A stretch of 64,000 bases of DNA from MB1-2 sp046566065 (GCA_046566065.1 JBKHXK010000012.1:5073-69072), one strand, 5' to 3'; shown: positions 34,500-43,297, counted from the stretch's first letter. The notes: generated by a model from the sequence alone, not told the origin. A program made the numbers and translations.

Positions 34500-34522
34500 A
34501 GTACCTTGTTAGATAAGGTACT
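34500..34522. promoter_or_regulatory. Perfect palindrome, likely PadR operator
   Basis: AGTACCTT-N7-AAGGTACT is a perfect 8+8 bp inverted repeat between the PadR gene (start 34477, minus) and the divergent metzincin gene. On the minus strand a consensus -35 (TTGACA, 34544-34539) lies upstream with a candidate -10 (TACCTT) inside the palindrome, so binding would block the promoter. The pairing with PadR is inferred from position. Confidence 0.65.
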
Positions 34523-34574
34523 TGGCACAGTTAGGCCTTGTCAAGAGCCCCTTCCGGACGGGGGTGGGGAAGGA

Positions 34575-35870
34575 ATGGGTCCGGGCGGGCCGAACCCTCT
34601 TCCCATGAGTGGACTCAGGCGGAGCTTCGGTCTGGCGGTAGCGGCGGCGTTGCTCGTGTCCAACGCGGCGACCGGCCCGGCTGTGGGGGCTCCCCGCCAG
34701 AACGATGCCGGCTCGAAGCGGGATGCCGGTAACTCCTTCGAGGAGGCCACCACCATCAAGCCGCAGGGCTTCTACGAAGGCCGTCTCGACGTCGAGGGCG
34801 GCGATGCCCACGACTTCTACAGGTTCGCTCTGAAGCAGAACGAGTCGATGTCGGTGTTGATCGACTTCCCGGCAGGCAACTCCGATCCCATCACCTTGCT
34901 GGACCCCAGCGGGAACGTCGTCGACGTGGGAACGAGGATCCGAGGCAACAGCGTGACGGTGAGCGCAGGGATGACGAGCGAGGTGAACGCGATCCGACTG
35001 GCGGTCCACCGTGCGATCGAACCAGGGCAGTACCGGTTACACCTGCAGAGCGACAGCGACGAGCTCGGCCCTTACAGCATGTGCTTCATGAACTGCGAGG
35101 GGACGGTTGACGCCGGTATCCAGCTCATCTTCGGAGGATCGCTCGAAACGACGGACGCACGCGTGCTCATGGTGCCTCCCAGCCACGGTGATCTGGGTAA
35201 TCCGACGGGTCCCACCGTTGTCGACTATCTCGAGGCCACGCTCCGCGGGCTGGAGCGATGGAGGAAGGCTCTCAAGGATTTCGCAGCGGACTACCCGCAG
35301 TTCGACTATCTGAACGAGGTCAAGTTCCACGTCGAGGTCTTCGACAGCGCCGATCCCGTGGATCCCGTGGGCTACGACGTGATCCTGGGATACGTCGCCG
35401 CGGGACCGGCCTTCCGCGGGGTCGCCGGTGATACCGGAACCAAGAACGTCGTCAACGGGATCCTCGAGACCGTCGGGATCCGCGAGAAGGCCAGATACAG
35501 CGGGCGCGTGATCGCCCTGAGCCTGTTCGGGTCGTCTCCGCGCGCAGGGCAGGTCATCTACGACTTCCCCGAAGTGAACGACCTCGAGATCGTCACAGCA
35601 CACGAGTTCGGGCACACCTTCGGCCTGGGTCACACGATCACGTGGCATCCGAAGCTTGGTCCCGATCTGATGAATAGCCCGGCCCCCTTCGTGTACGGCG
35701 ACGGTCAGACGATCGGCGCGGGGACCGAGCGGACCAAGATGAAATGTCTCACCAGCCTGGACCTCTACGGGATGGCCCACCTGTACCGCTGGATCACTAG
35801 CGGCGAGTGGCAACCGAGCGATGGCGAGGTCGAGCTCCCGAAGCAGATCCCCTACCGCTGGTACTGCTGA
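34575..35870 (+). CDS. Exported zinc metalloprotease (metzincin-type)
   Basis: A 431-aa product with a signal peptide (RRSFGLAVAAALLVSNAATG). A pre-peptidase-type beta domain follows (YEGRLDVEGGDAHDFYRF ... GQYRLHLQ), then a metalloprotease domain with the extended zinc motif HEFGHTFGLGH (HExxHxxGxxH) and a downstream Met (GMAHLYRW). The starts at 34575 (GGGGA upstream) and 34605 are both possible. No Cys-switch propeptide is obvious. A secreted protease role is inferred from these motifs. Confidence 0.85.
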   Translation: MGPGGPNPLPMSGLRRSFGLAVAAALLVSNAATGPAVGAPRQNDAGSKRDAGNSFEEATTIKPQGFYEGRLDVEGGDAHDFYRFALKQNESMSVLIDFPAGNSDPITLLDPSGNVVDVGTRIRGNSVTVSAGMTSEVNAIRLAVHRAIEPGQYRLHLQSDSDELGPYSMCFMNCEGTVDAGIQLIFGGSLETTDARVLMVPPSHGDLGNPTGPTVVDYLEATLRGLERWRKALKDFAADYPQFDYLNEVKFHVEVFDSADPVDPVGYDVILGYVAAGPAFRGVAGDTGTKNVVNGILETVGIREKARYSGRVIALSLFGSSPRAGQVIYDFPEVNDLEIVTAHEFGHTFGLGHTITWHPKLGPDLMNSPAPFVYGDGQTIGAGTERTKMKCLTSLDLYGMAHLYRWITSGEWQPSDGEVELPKQIPYRWYC

Positions 35871-35874
35871 ACGC

Positions 35875-36753
35875 TCAGGAGCCAGCTCGGGCCGGATCGA
35901 TCCCATCCATGAAGCGTCCCGCCGTTTCCATGAACGCTGCGGCCTCTTCGAGATAAGGCGTGTGAGAGCTGTTCTCGAACACCACCGTCTCGGCCTCCGG
36001 AAAGGCGATCTGCAGCTGTTCGAGGACCTTCGGCGTGCACATGTCATGACGCCCTGCGGTGATCAGCACGGGCACGTCGATCCCATTCACTCGGTCGCGG
36101 ATATCCCAACCGCCGAGCTTGCCTACCATCGTCCACTCGTTCGGCCCCCACATCGCGCGATAGACATCCTTGCTGCGAGCCTCCTGCATCCGATCGATCT
36201 CGACCGCACCCTCTAAACGACAGAAGTGGCGAGCGTTGAGGACGGCTTCGGCCTCGAGGTAGGCCGGATCGTCGACGTCTTTCTTCCGAAGCGTGTCTGC
36301 GTACTCCGTCGGAAGCTCGTCGCGGAGCCGTGCCTGTTCGGCCGCCCACGTGGCGGCGTCCACCAGCGTCGAGTTGAGCACGAGCCCGAGCAAGCCCTGG
36401 GGCCGGGTCACCGCGTATTCCATCGCTAGCATCCCGCCCCAGGATGTTCCCAGCACGAAGACGCGGTCGAGATGCAGTTCCTCGCGAAGGTTGGCGAGCT
36501 CGTCGACGAACACATCCACGTCCAGCTCGTCGACAGGGGGTCGAGAGGAGCCACCGCATCCCACCTGGTCGTACAAGACGACCGGGCGGCCTCGCTCAGC
36601 GAGTCCTTCCAGGCGGGCGAAGTAATGGTGAGACGACCCCGGCCCACCATGGAGACAGATCAGCGGAGCTCGTTCCGAGGCGTCACCAACGACCCGGTAC
36701 CAGGTCCGCCAACCCCCGAACCCGATCGTCCCTTCACGGACCTGTGCCGTCAC
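35875..36753 (-). CDS. Proline iminopeptidase-family alpha/beta hydrolase
   Basis: A 292-aa S33 peptidase. It has the oxyanion HGGPGSSHHYF, YDQVGCGGSSRP, nucleophile elbow GTSWGGMLAMEY, catalytic Asp in AGRHDMCTP and His in NSSHTPYLE. This matches the proline iminopeptidase/tricorn F1 family; the substrate is probably N-terminal proline or amides. The GTG at 36753 gives the family start (VTAQVREGTIGFGG); an ATG at 36816 would add 21 residues unlike the family. Confidence 0.87.
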   Translation of the reverse strand: MTAQVREGTIGFGGWRTWYRVVGDASERAPLICLHGGPGSSHHYFARLEGLAERGRPVVLYDQVGCGGSSRPPVDELDVDVFVDELANLREELHLDRVFVLGTSWGGMLAMEYAVTRPQGLLGLVLNSTLVDAATWAAEQARLRDELPTEYADTLRKKDVDDPAYLEAEAVLNARHFCRLEGAVEIDRMQEARSKDVYRAMWGPNEWTMVGKLGGWDIRDRVNGIDVPVLITAGRHDMCTPKVLEQLQIAFPEAETVVFENSSHTPYLEEAAAFMETAGRFMDGIDPARAGS

Positions 36754-36845
36754 GCAGCAAAGGTAGCGGACCCTGCGCAAGATGGTTCTTGGAAGTGCTT
36801 CACCAAGCTGGCGCAAGGGTTCTCTCTATCCCTCATACCTCGGCT

Positions 36846-37211
36846 TCACTCCCCCGTATGTTCCTCCCTCCACTGTTCGATAGCCGTCATCAGCGAAGGA
36901 CCATCGGTCTTATCGAAGGAGGCCGACGCGCCCGCCTCGAGCATCAGAGACGAAGAGGTTTCACCCCACGAGGTGAAACCGAAGATCGTGATCCCCGGGT
37001 GCTCCCGTTTGATCGCTCGCGTCGCCTCGATGCCTCCCATCCCAGGCATCTGGACGTCCATCACGATGACATCGACGTGGTGCTGGGCGATCCACTCAAG
37101 GGCTGCTTCACCGCTGTTCGCTTGCGCGACGTCGACCACCCCGATGCTTCTCAGAAGACGAGCCAACATCGTCCGAACGTCATCGTTGTCATCGACAACC
37201 AGAACGCTCAT
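36846..37211 (-). CDS. Single-domain response regulator (CheY-like) 1
   Basis: A 121-aa stand-alone receiver: acidic pair D7/D8, phosphoacceptor D52 (VIVMDVQMPG), T80 in a GFTSW motif where LTA is usual, and K101. There is no output domain. It is similar in length and in the GFT motif to the receiver at 39997, so the two are probably paralogues. No kinase is adjacent. The ATG at 37211 starts MSVLVVDDND; a longer upstream start would add 37 residues. Confidence 0.85.
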   Translation of the reverse strand: MSVLVVDDNDDVRTMLARLLRSIGVVDVAQANSGEAALEWIAQHHVDVIVMDVQMPGMGGIEATRAIKREHPGITIFGFTSWGETSSSLMLEAGASASFDKTDGPSLMTAIEQWREEHTGE

Positions 37212-37383
37212 CGCCTGCCGCAACAGCGCACCCCCGGTCTCGATCAAGTTCCTGTCTTTCATCGACGGGCAAGGCGCTCGACCCCATGGCCAATAACGGT
37301 CAAATCGAAGTGATACGGCCATCCCACTTGTCTCTTTCGGGCGGTTCGAGGGGCTAGTCAGTCCGTTGAGCTGGACCTGCTAC

Positions 37384-38112
37384 TCAGCGAGTCAGGGAGG
37401 TGAGCAGGTCGGCCAAACCGTTCGAAGCGCGGCCCAGTTGGCGCTTCGTGATCCGATGGACGGTGCGGCTGTAACCGGAGCGGTCGTACTCGCGCAGCAG
37501 CTCGAAATACGAGCGGTGAGCCGCGCTGGCGATCCGGCGCACCTTCCTGGCCGGGCTTGCAGCATCCATGCCGTCGTAACGGAAGCGGTATACCGAGACG
37601 CGTCTGTCGACCCCGTCTTCATAAGAAGAGTGAACGTTCTCCTCCCGATCGCGCTGATCCGTGTGCAGCGGGTTGGCGACGTCTGAAACGATGTGAGCTA
37701 GGTAACCGAGAGCCTTGCTCGCGGCCCGCTCCCGACCCGCGTCGAGCCTCGCCTGCGCCCGCCGGAACCACACCGCGGCCGCCTCGTCGGCTCCGCCGTA
37801 TACGTCACCCCAGCGGTCGTAGACGTGCCACCAGGTGCCCGAGGCGTGGTCGATCCCGTCACGGCAGTCCGGGTCATCCGTGGCGCGCAAGGCGACCCTG
37901 GTGCGGACCCAGTCCGTGCGCTCTCCCGTCGCCTCGAGAGCCTCGTCCAGGATCCAGTCGTGGGTTCCGTAGGCGTTGCATCCGTCCACCCCGTTGGACC
38001 AGGCCCGGGCCGCCGGGGCGCTCGATAGGCCGGACCAAACCGCCGACAGAGCCACAGCCACCCCGGCCAGGCGGGCTCTACGGCCGCCACGCAACACCGC
38101 CATTACCCTCAT
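37384..38112 (-). CDS. Secreted zinc-dependent phospholipase C/P1-nuclease-fold protein
   Basis: A 242-aa exported protein with signal peptide ending ARA. The mature N-terminal W38 and H51 are 13 apart, as W1 and H14 are in Bacillus phospholipase C. Further ligand-type residues are H96 (WWHVYD), H140 and D144 (LAHIVSD), H150 (PLHT), and H161/E165 (HSSYE, H-x3-E). This is the trinuclear zinc site of the family. Cytotoxicity or phosphate scavenging cannot be told apart. The second ATG (38103) is a possible start. Confidence 0.85.
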   Translation of the reverse strand: MRVMAVLRGGRRARLAGVAVALSAVWSGLSSAPAARAWSNGVDGCNAYGTHDWILDEALEATGERTDWVRTRVALRATDDPDCRDGIDHASGTWWHVYDRWGDVYGGADEAAAVWFRRAQARLDAGRERAASKALGYLAHIVSDVANPLHTDQRDREENVHSSYEDGVDRRVSVYRFRYDGMDAASPARKVRRIASAAHRSYFELLREYDRSGYSRTVHRITKRQLGRASNGLADLLTSLTR

Positions 38113-38204
38113 CGTGGACAGTATGGGGCCGGTTCGGGCGAAAGGCAGGAAAGAAGCGGCGTGAGTCGAACCCTCCCCTCACACACACAGGGAGGACTAC
38201 AACC

Positions 38205-39368
38205 ATGCGGAGAATCATCACCATCATCGCGGCTCTCGGGCTGCTCGTCGGGATGCTCCCGGGTGCCTCTGCGGGCCCCGGTGCTCAGGGGTTCAGCTCG
38301 GACAACATCGAGCAGGTCACCTTCCTGCCGTTCGAAGCGGGCACCGCAACGGGGGCCGACTTCTTCAACCAGGGCAAGAACCGCTACATGATCGTCACCA
38401 GTTGGAAGAACTTCAACATCTACGACATCAACGATCCGGCTAGCCCGGAACTCGTGTCCACGGTCCCGTTCGGGTTCCAGTTCGAGAACGAGGACGTGTC
38501 CACGAACGGCAAGATCATGCTGTTCTCGGAGTCCCTTCCGCGGAATGTCCTGCATGTCTGGGACATCGAGGACGTGACGAACCCGGTGGAGATCAGCCAG
38601 GTCCCCGGGGCCGGCCAGCACACCACCAGCTGCATCCTGGACTGCCAGTGGGCCTACGGTTCCAACGGAGCCATCACCGATCTCCGCAACCCCGCGAAGC
38701 CCAAGCTCTTGAAGGAGAAGTGGAACGATGGCCTCGAGGCGATCGGTGGTTTCCACGACGTGCGCGAGGTGGCGCACGGTCTGGTCCTGAGCGCCTCCCA
38801 GCCGATGGTCTTCCTCGACGCCCGCAAAGACCCTGCCCACCCCAAGCTTCTGGCCACGAGCGCGCTTAACGAGCAGGTGGGAGAGGCTCCGGTCCACTCG
38901 AACCAGTGGCCGCGCAACGCGAAGGACGACTTCGTGCTGGTCACCGGCGAAAGCTGGTCCCCCACCAACGGCTCCGGTCGGTGCACCGAGGACCGCAACC
39001 AGGGCTTCAGCACCTGGGATGCGACGAAGTGGAAGAAGACCCAGTCCTTCACGAGGATCGACGTCTTCAAGGCGAAGAACGGAACCGTGGTGGACGGCGG
39101 CTCGGCTGTGAACGCTCCCTTCGGTTGCTCATCGCACTGGTTCGAAGCGCACCCGGACTGGAAGAACGGTGGACTTGTTGCGGCGGGCTGGTACAGCCAC
39201 GGCACCAGGATCCTCAAGGTCGACTCCAAGGGCAAGATCTCGGAGATCGGTTACTTCCTGCCGCACGGAGGCGGCACCTCGGCCGCCTACTGGGTCGACG
39301 ACGAGTACATCTACTCGGTCGACTACCAGCGAGGCATCGACGTCCTCCGCTACACCGGCAAGGTCTAA
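38205..39368 (+). CDS. Exported LVIVD/beta-propeller-like protein
   Basis: A 387-aa protein with a signal peptide (MRRIITIIAALGLLVGMLPG) and repeated beta-blades such as VTSWKNFNIYDINDPASPEL, VLHVWDIEDVTNPVEI and MVFLDARKDPAHPKLLA, like LVIVD-repeat propellers. It has several Cys, including CILDC and PFGCSS, that could form disulfides. GGAGG lies 9 nt before the ATG. A very strong stem-loop terminator follows. The function is not recognisable. Confidence 0.8.
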   Translation: MRRIITIIAALGLLVGMLPGASAGPGAQGFSSDNIEQVTFLPFEAGTATGADFFNQGKNRYMIVTSWKNFNIYDINDPASPELVSTVPFGFQFENEDVSTNGKIMLFSESLPRNVLHVWDIEDVTNPVEISQVPGAGQHTTSCILDCQWAYGSNGAITDLRNPAKPKLLKEKWNDGLEAIGGFHDVREVAHGLVLSASQPMVFLDARKDPAHPKLLATSALNEQVGEAPVHSNQWPRNAKDDFVLVTGESWSPTNGSGRCTEDRNQGFSTWDATKWKKTQSFTRIDVFKAKNGTVVDGGSAVNAPFGCSSHWFEAHPDWKNGGLVAAGWYSHGTRILKVDSKGKISEIGYFLPHGGGTSAAYWVDDEYIYSVDYQRGIDVLRYTGKV

Positions 39369-39383
39369 GACCAAGATAGAAGT

Positions 39384-39428
39384 CACGAGAAAGGGCCTAC
39401 GGGACGATCCCGTAGGCCCTTTCTCGTG
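39384..39428. terminator. Long perfect bidirectional terminator
   Basis: A 20-bp perfect stem (39384-39403 with 39409-39428) and 5-nt loop. The stem carries GAGAAAGGGCC on one arm and GGCCCTTTCTC on the other, so it ends in A/T tracts on both strands. It separates the propeller gene from the convergent receiver gene. Confidence 0.85.
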
Positions 39429-39469
39429 CCCGCACCGTTAACCCCCTGGAGCCAGCTTCGGCTCTTGGG

Positions 39470-39916
39470 CTAGGCGTCATCTCTCGAGCCCAGAGTGGCT
39501 ATCAGCCGATCGGGGAGGTCGATCATGATCTGGTCTTTGTGCATCCAGTCGTCGATCTCTGCTAGGTCCAGGTTGGGATCCCGCCCGGGACGGTAGGTAC
39601 CGGTCACCACTATGAGCTTCGTCCTCGGCGAAACCGAACGAGCCTCCTTCAGCGCTCCGAGATCGCTCATCCCGTCCATGTGCAGATCGAAGGTGGCAAG
39701 GTCCGGTTGATGCGTACGGAGGCAGTCGACAGCGGCCGCTGCGTCGCGGACCTCGGCGATCACATCGAATCGCTCGTCGCGCTCGAGCACCATCCTGATC
39801 AGTGTGCGGATGTCCTCGGAATCGTCGGCTATGACCGCCGAGAAGCGATCTCCTTTTCCGACCCCGCCATCGTGTCCCACTCCGCCATTCGACGTCATAC
39901 GGGCAGCTTGTGACAT
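39470..39916 (-). CDS. Single-domain response regulator 2
   Basis: A 148-aa receiver with an N-terminal Gly-rich lead of about 22 residues, acidic pair D31/D32, phosphoacceptor D77 (FDLHMDGM), VVTGTY and K in MHKDQ. There is no effector domain. It lies 80 nt downstream of the next receiver on the same strand, so the two may form a dicistron. The start is uncertain between 39916 and 39898. Confidence 0.83.
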   Translation of the reverse strand: MSQAARMTSNGGVGHDGGVGKGDRFSAVIADDSEDIRTLIRMVLERDERFDVIAEVRDAAAAVDCLRTHQPDLATFDLHMDGMSDLGALKEARSVSPRTKLIVVTGTYRPGRDPNLDLAEIDDWMHKDQIMIDLPDRLIATLGSRDDA

Positions 39917-39996
39917 AGCTCTGATGGGTCACTTAGCGCGTAGCCGAGATGGATCAGACGGGAAGACTCGCCTGTCGGGATCGTGATGTCGAGACG

Positions 39997-40362
39997 CTAG
40001 TTGCCCCCGAAGAGCTGTTCCAGGGTTCTCAAGAGCTCCGGCAGCTTGTCCTTGGCGAACACTCCGGTCGCTCCAGCCTGCAGCAGACGGTCGGCGCCCT
40101 CCGAGTTAGATGCCGTGAAGCCCACGATGGCAGTGGAAGGCAACTCCTTCTTGATCAGACGGGTGGCCTCGGCACCATCCATCACCGGCATCATGAGATC
40201 CATCACGATCAGGTCCGGTTCCAGCTCCACGGCCAGGTCGAGACCGTCCTTACCGTCGGCCGCTTCGCCCACGACCTCGACGGGCCCGGCCAGCAGGTTC
40301 AACGACAGCATCATCCGGATGTCGCTGTCGTCGTCGACAATCAAGGCTCGCACGGGCCGCAT
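39997..40362 (-). CDS. Single-domain response regulator 3
   Basis: A 121-aa stand-alone receiver: D10-D12 pocket, phosphoacceptor D55 (LIVMDLMMPV), T83 in GFTAS and K104 (FAKDK). AAGGACAG upstream supports the ATG at 40362. It is paralogous in style to the receiver at 36846 (same length, GFT in place of LTA). It is likely an input or phosphorelay element for kinases located elsewhere. Confidence 0.87.
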   Translation of the reverse strand: MRPVRALIVDDDSDIRMMLSLNLLAGPVEVVGEAADGKDGLDLAVELEPDLIVMDLMMPVMDGAEATRLIKKELPSTAIVGFTASNSEGADRLLQAGATGVFAKDKLPELLRTLEQLFGGN

Positions 40363-40450
40363 GGTCTGTCCTTGCTGGAGGTGTGGGTCGTACTCACTGT
40401 CCCATTTGTCCCGATGGCCGCCAATACGCAATCTGCGCATCTCGGTTTCC

Positions 40451-40496
40451 AAACGACAACCGCCCCGGTCCATCGGTCGGACCGGGGCGATCGTTT
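40451..40496 (-). terminator. Terminator of the SDR gene
   Basis: An 11-bp perfect stem (CGCCCCGGTCC 40461-40471 with 40479-40489) with a 7-nt loop, extended by AAACGA/TCGTTT pairs beyond an internal loop. It starts 7 nt after the SDR stop on the minus strand. Confidence 0.75.
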
Positions 40497-40502
40497 GTCG
40501 CC

Positions 40503-41258
40503 TTACTGAGCGGTGTAAGCGCCGTCCACCGTGTAATAGCTACCGGAGACGAAGGACGCCTCATCAGAGGCCAGGAAGGTCACCAGATTCGCAACCTCTT
40601 CGGGCTGTCCCAGTCGTCCAATCGGATGCAGCGCAGTGACACCCTTCACGATCTCGGCACTCTCGGGCTTCCGCAGTAGCGGGGTCTCGATGAAGCCGGG
40701 GCCGACCGCGTTGACGCGCACACCCTCCTTCGAGTACTCGATCGCAGCGGTCTTGGTTAAGCCTGCTACTCCGTGCTTCGCTGCCACGTAGGCGCTGGAC
40801 TGCGCGAACCCTACGGAACTCAGGATCGAGCCGATGTTCACGATCGATCCGCCACCGTTCTTCAGCATCGCCGGGATCTCGTAGCGCATGGAGTAGAAAA
40901 CGCCATCGAGGTTCACCGCCATGACCTGTCTCCAGCTGTCGAGCGGGTAGTCCGCGACGGGCGCGCTGACCCCACCGATCCCTGCGTTGTTGACGGCGAT
41001 GTCGAGCCGACCGTGCTCTGCGACCACTCGGTCGATCAGCGACTTCATCGAGTCGGAGTCACTAACGTCCGCTACCTCGGCGTGGGCCGCCGGTCCGATG
41101 TCGGTAGCAACCTGCTTAGCCGGCACGTCGTTGATATCCACGACGATCACGGTCGCTCCCTGGTCGGCGAACTGATGGGCGATCGCCTCGCCGATGCCGG
41201 AACCCGCCCCGGTCACCAGCGCCACCTTTCCCTCCAAACGTGTGCCTGTATTGGTCAT
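40503..41258 (-). CDS. SDR-family oxidoreductase (FabG-like)
   Basis: A 251-aa classical short-chain dehydrogenase: TGAGSGIGEA nucleotide loop, D37 (VVDIND) after strand 2 favouring NAD, NNAGIGG, the catalytic Ser (GSILSSVG), and YVAAKHG (Tyr-xxx-Lys). The usual FabG-like C-terminus is present. The substrate is unknown. It ends in a strong terminator. The F420-type reductase gene upstream is on the same strand, so one transcript is possible. Confidence 0.93.
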   Translation of the reverse strand: MTNTGTRLEGKVALVTGAGSGIGEAIAHQFADQGATVIVVDINDVPAKQVATDIGPAAHAEVADVSDSDSMKSLIDRVVAEHGRLDIAVNNAGIGGVSAPVADYPLDSWRQVMAVNLDGVFYSMRYEIPAMLKNGGGSIVNIGSILSSVGFAQSSAYVAAKHGVAGLTKTAAIEYSKEGVRVNAVGPGFIETPLLRKPESAEIVKGVTALHPIGRLGQPEEVANLVTFLASDEASFVSGSYYTVDGAYTAQ

Positions 41259-41299
41259 TTCCCTCTCCTTCCCTTCCGTGGTGCGATCGACGATGCGAG

Positions 41300-41932
41300 T
41301 CAGTTAAGCGGTCCGACGAGCTTCCATCCCGACTGCCAAGACCAGTTGTTCTTGGCGTTAAGAGAGATGTTGAGGAACGCCATGCCCTCCAGGTAACGGG
41401 CGTTCGAGAGAGGGCCCACGTCGATCGGCCGGTAGCCGACCTCTTCCAAGAGATGGATCACCTGCTTCTTCGCATCGACGTCGTCACCGGCGACGAATCC
41501 GTCCAGCTGGACCCCGTTCACCGCCGCGACTGCCTGGTTGCCGGCGAAAACGGTGTTGAAGGCCTTGATGACCTTGGCCTCCGGCAACTGCATCTGAACC
41601 AGCTCGGCCCCCGAGGTGCCGTCCGTCTGAAGACCCGAGAGATCGTCCTTCAAGGGGTTCGTGATGTCGATGACGGTCTTGTTCCCCACCTGGCCTGCGA
41701 TGCCCTTTGCCACACTCTCGACGACGCCGAAAGGAACCGCCAGCACGACGATGTCGGCCTCTTCAACAGCGTCCTGATTCGAGTTCGTGGTGCTTACTCC
41801 GAGTTCGGCCCTCAGGGTCTCGAGGGTCTCGGTGCCCTCGAGGTCGGCCACCGTCACTTCGTTGCCCGTCGCTTTCGCTGCCTTCGCAACTGCGGATCCC
41901 ACGTTGCCCGATCCGATGATCGCTACTTTCAT
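41300..41932 (-). CDS. NADPH-dependent F420 reductase-type NAD(P)-binding protein
   Basis: A 210-aa protein starting MKVAIIGSGNVGSAVAKAAK, a Rossmann fold with GxGxxG, followed by VVLAVPFGVVES and IDITNPLKDD. The C-terminus (KAFNTVFA ... ARYLEGMAFLNIS) is typical of F420:NADP reductase/dinucleotide-binding proteins. AGGAGGGTGAG directly before the ATG fixes the start at 41932. It is divergent from a MarR gene across a palindrome, so it is likely under MarR control. Confidence 0.87.
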   Translation of the reverse strand: MKVAIIGSGNVGSAVAKAAKATGNEVTVADLEGTETLETLRAELGVSTTNSNQDAVEEADIVVLAVPFGVVESVAKGIAGQVGNKTVIDITNPLKDDLSGLQTDGTSGAELVQMQLPEAKVIKAFNTVFAGNQAVAAVNGVQLDGFVAGDDVDAKKQVIHLLEEVGYRPIDVGPLSNARYLEGMAFLNISLNAKNNWSWQSGWKLVGPLN

Positions 41933-41991
41933 CTCACCCTCCTGCATCGTCTTGTCGTCCTGTCATCGCCTGTAACCCCAAGATGGGCTAC

Positions 41992-42013
41992 GATATTTCC
42001 AATTAGAACTATC
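41992..42013. promoter_or_regulatory. Near-perfect palindrome, likely MarR operator
   Basis: GATA-n-TTC-n-AATT-n-GAA-n-TATC is an inverted repeat with 18 of 22 positions matching, centred at 42002/42003. It lies in the 97-bp region between the F420-type reductase (minus, start 41932) and the MarR gene (plus, start 42030). Its AT-rich form is typical of MarR sites. No binding evidence is available. Confidence 0.6.
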
Positions 42014-42029
42014 TTTCTCAGGAGAGGTG

Positions 42030-42524
42030 ATGGCACAAAGACCTGGAGGCAAACGATTCAAGGAACTGATGAGGCGCTCTAGTCGAGATTGGGCCGCCAG
42101 CAAGGTCGTCGTCGGGATCCTGCGAGCCGACTCGAGGGCCGCCCAGGCACTCGAAAGGCGCTTGGCAGACGTGGACCTGACCCTGCCCCAGTTCAACGTG
42201 TTGATGGTTCTCGCGGCCTCGCCCGCTGGATCGCTGCCCCTTTTCGAGCTCAACGCACAGCTGGTCAGTACCCCGCCCAACACCACCTGGCTGACAAGCC
42301 GAATGCAGGAACGCGGTTTGGTCACAAAGAAGCGAGATCCGGACGACGGGCGCGTGGTGCTACTGGAGATCAAGGAGAAAGGGTGGAGCGTTCTTGCGAA
42401 AGCAGCACCTCTCGTGTTCGGGACCGAACGGGAGCTGCTGGCCGGATTCTCTGAAGCAGAGCTGCAAACGCTAGGCGAGCTGCTCTCACGCCTCCTCGAT
42501 CAAGACCCTCCCGAAGGAGGGTGA
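42030..42524 (+). CDS. MarR family transcriptional regulator
   Basis: A 164-aa winged-helix regulator: LTLPQFNVLMVLAAS, LVSTPPNTTWLTSRMQERGLV and the wing KRDPDDGRVVLLEIKEKG are the MarR signature. GGAG 5 nt before the ATG at 42030 favours this start over the GTG just before it. It is divergent from the F420-type reductase and is a candidate ligand-responsive repressor of that gene. The TRIC-like gene follows after 6 nt. Confidence 0.92.
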   Translation: MAQRPGGKRFKELMRRSSRDWAASKVVVGILRADSRAAQALERRLADVDLTLPQFNVLMVLAASPAGSLPLFELNAQLVSTPPNTTWLTSRMQERGLVTKKRDPDDGRVVLLEIKEKGWSVLAKAAPLVFGTERELLAGFSEAELQTLGELLSRLLDQDPPEGG

Positions 42525-42530
42525 CGTTCC

Positions 42531-43127
42531 GTGCTTCTTGTCTTCGATCTCATCGGAACATTCGTCTTCGCATCGAGCGGCGCGCTACTCGCCCGCAAGG
42601 CCAACCTCGATCTCTTCGGCGCGTTCGTCCTGTCACTGGCAGCCGGAACAGCTGGAGGTGTGATCCGCGACCTGCTGGTGGGGCTCATCCCGCCGGTGGC
42701 ACTGACGGAATGGCGCTACCCCGTCGTAGCCGCCGCCGCGACCATCGTTGTTGCTCTGCGTGGAGAGTTCCTCGAAACCCGATTGAAGCGACCCATCACG
42801 ATGCTCGATGCGCTCGGGCTGGGACTCTTCGCGACGACTGGTACCTGGCGCGCCATCGATGCCGCACTCCCGGTTGTAACCGCCCTCTTCGTCGGCGTGA
42901 TCACCGCAGTTGGTGGTGGGATCGTCCGCGACGTGCTAGTAGCCCGCGTCCCGGTCGTGCTTCGCCGCGAGATCTACGCGCTCGCCGCCCTGGCCGCGTC
43001 CAGCCTGGTGATCGTTGCGGATGTCACCGGGATCGAGCGAGCGATCGCGGGCGTATGCGCTGTCGGAGTGACGGCCGGTTTGCGCCTGGTGGCCGCCCAC
43101 AAGAGCTGGAACGTGCCGAAGATCTGA
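42531..43127 (+). CDS. UPF0126/TRIC-type membrane protein
   Basis: A 198-aa membrane protein with two repeats of the family motif: GTAGGVIRDLLVG and AVGGGIVRDVLVA (GG-x-x-RD), each ending a helix. About seven helices are present. Related bacterial TRIC proteins act as cation channels; some members are linked to glycine transport. The GTG start is 6 nt after the MarR stop with GGAGG at the overlap, so the two genes are probably co-expressed. Confidence 0.87.
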   Translation: MLLVFDLIGTFVFASSGALLARKANLDLFGAFVLSLAAGTAGGVIRDLLVGLIPPVALTEWRYPVVAAAATIVVALRGEFLETRLKRPITMLDALGLGLFATTGTWRAIDAALPVVTALFVGVITAVGGGIVRDVLVARVPVVLRREIYALAALAASSLVIVADVTGIERAIAGVCAVGVTAGLRLVAAHKSWNVPKI

Positions 43128-43297
43128 GCACCGTAGCCGGAGCTTTTGATCGAGGCAAGGCGTGTTCGGCCTATCAGGGAAAAGCGATCGTCCGCACGAG
43201 AATCTCGTCCGATCCTTGCGAGGAGCTACACATCTTCTTCACATCGCAGCCCTAGCGTGAACGCTCAGGTCGATTCAACCTGCACAGGAGGACAGCC

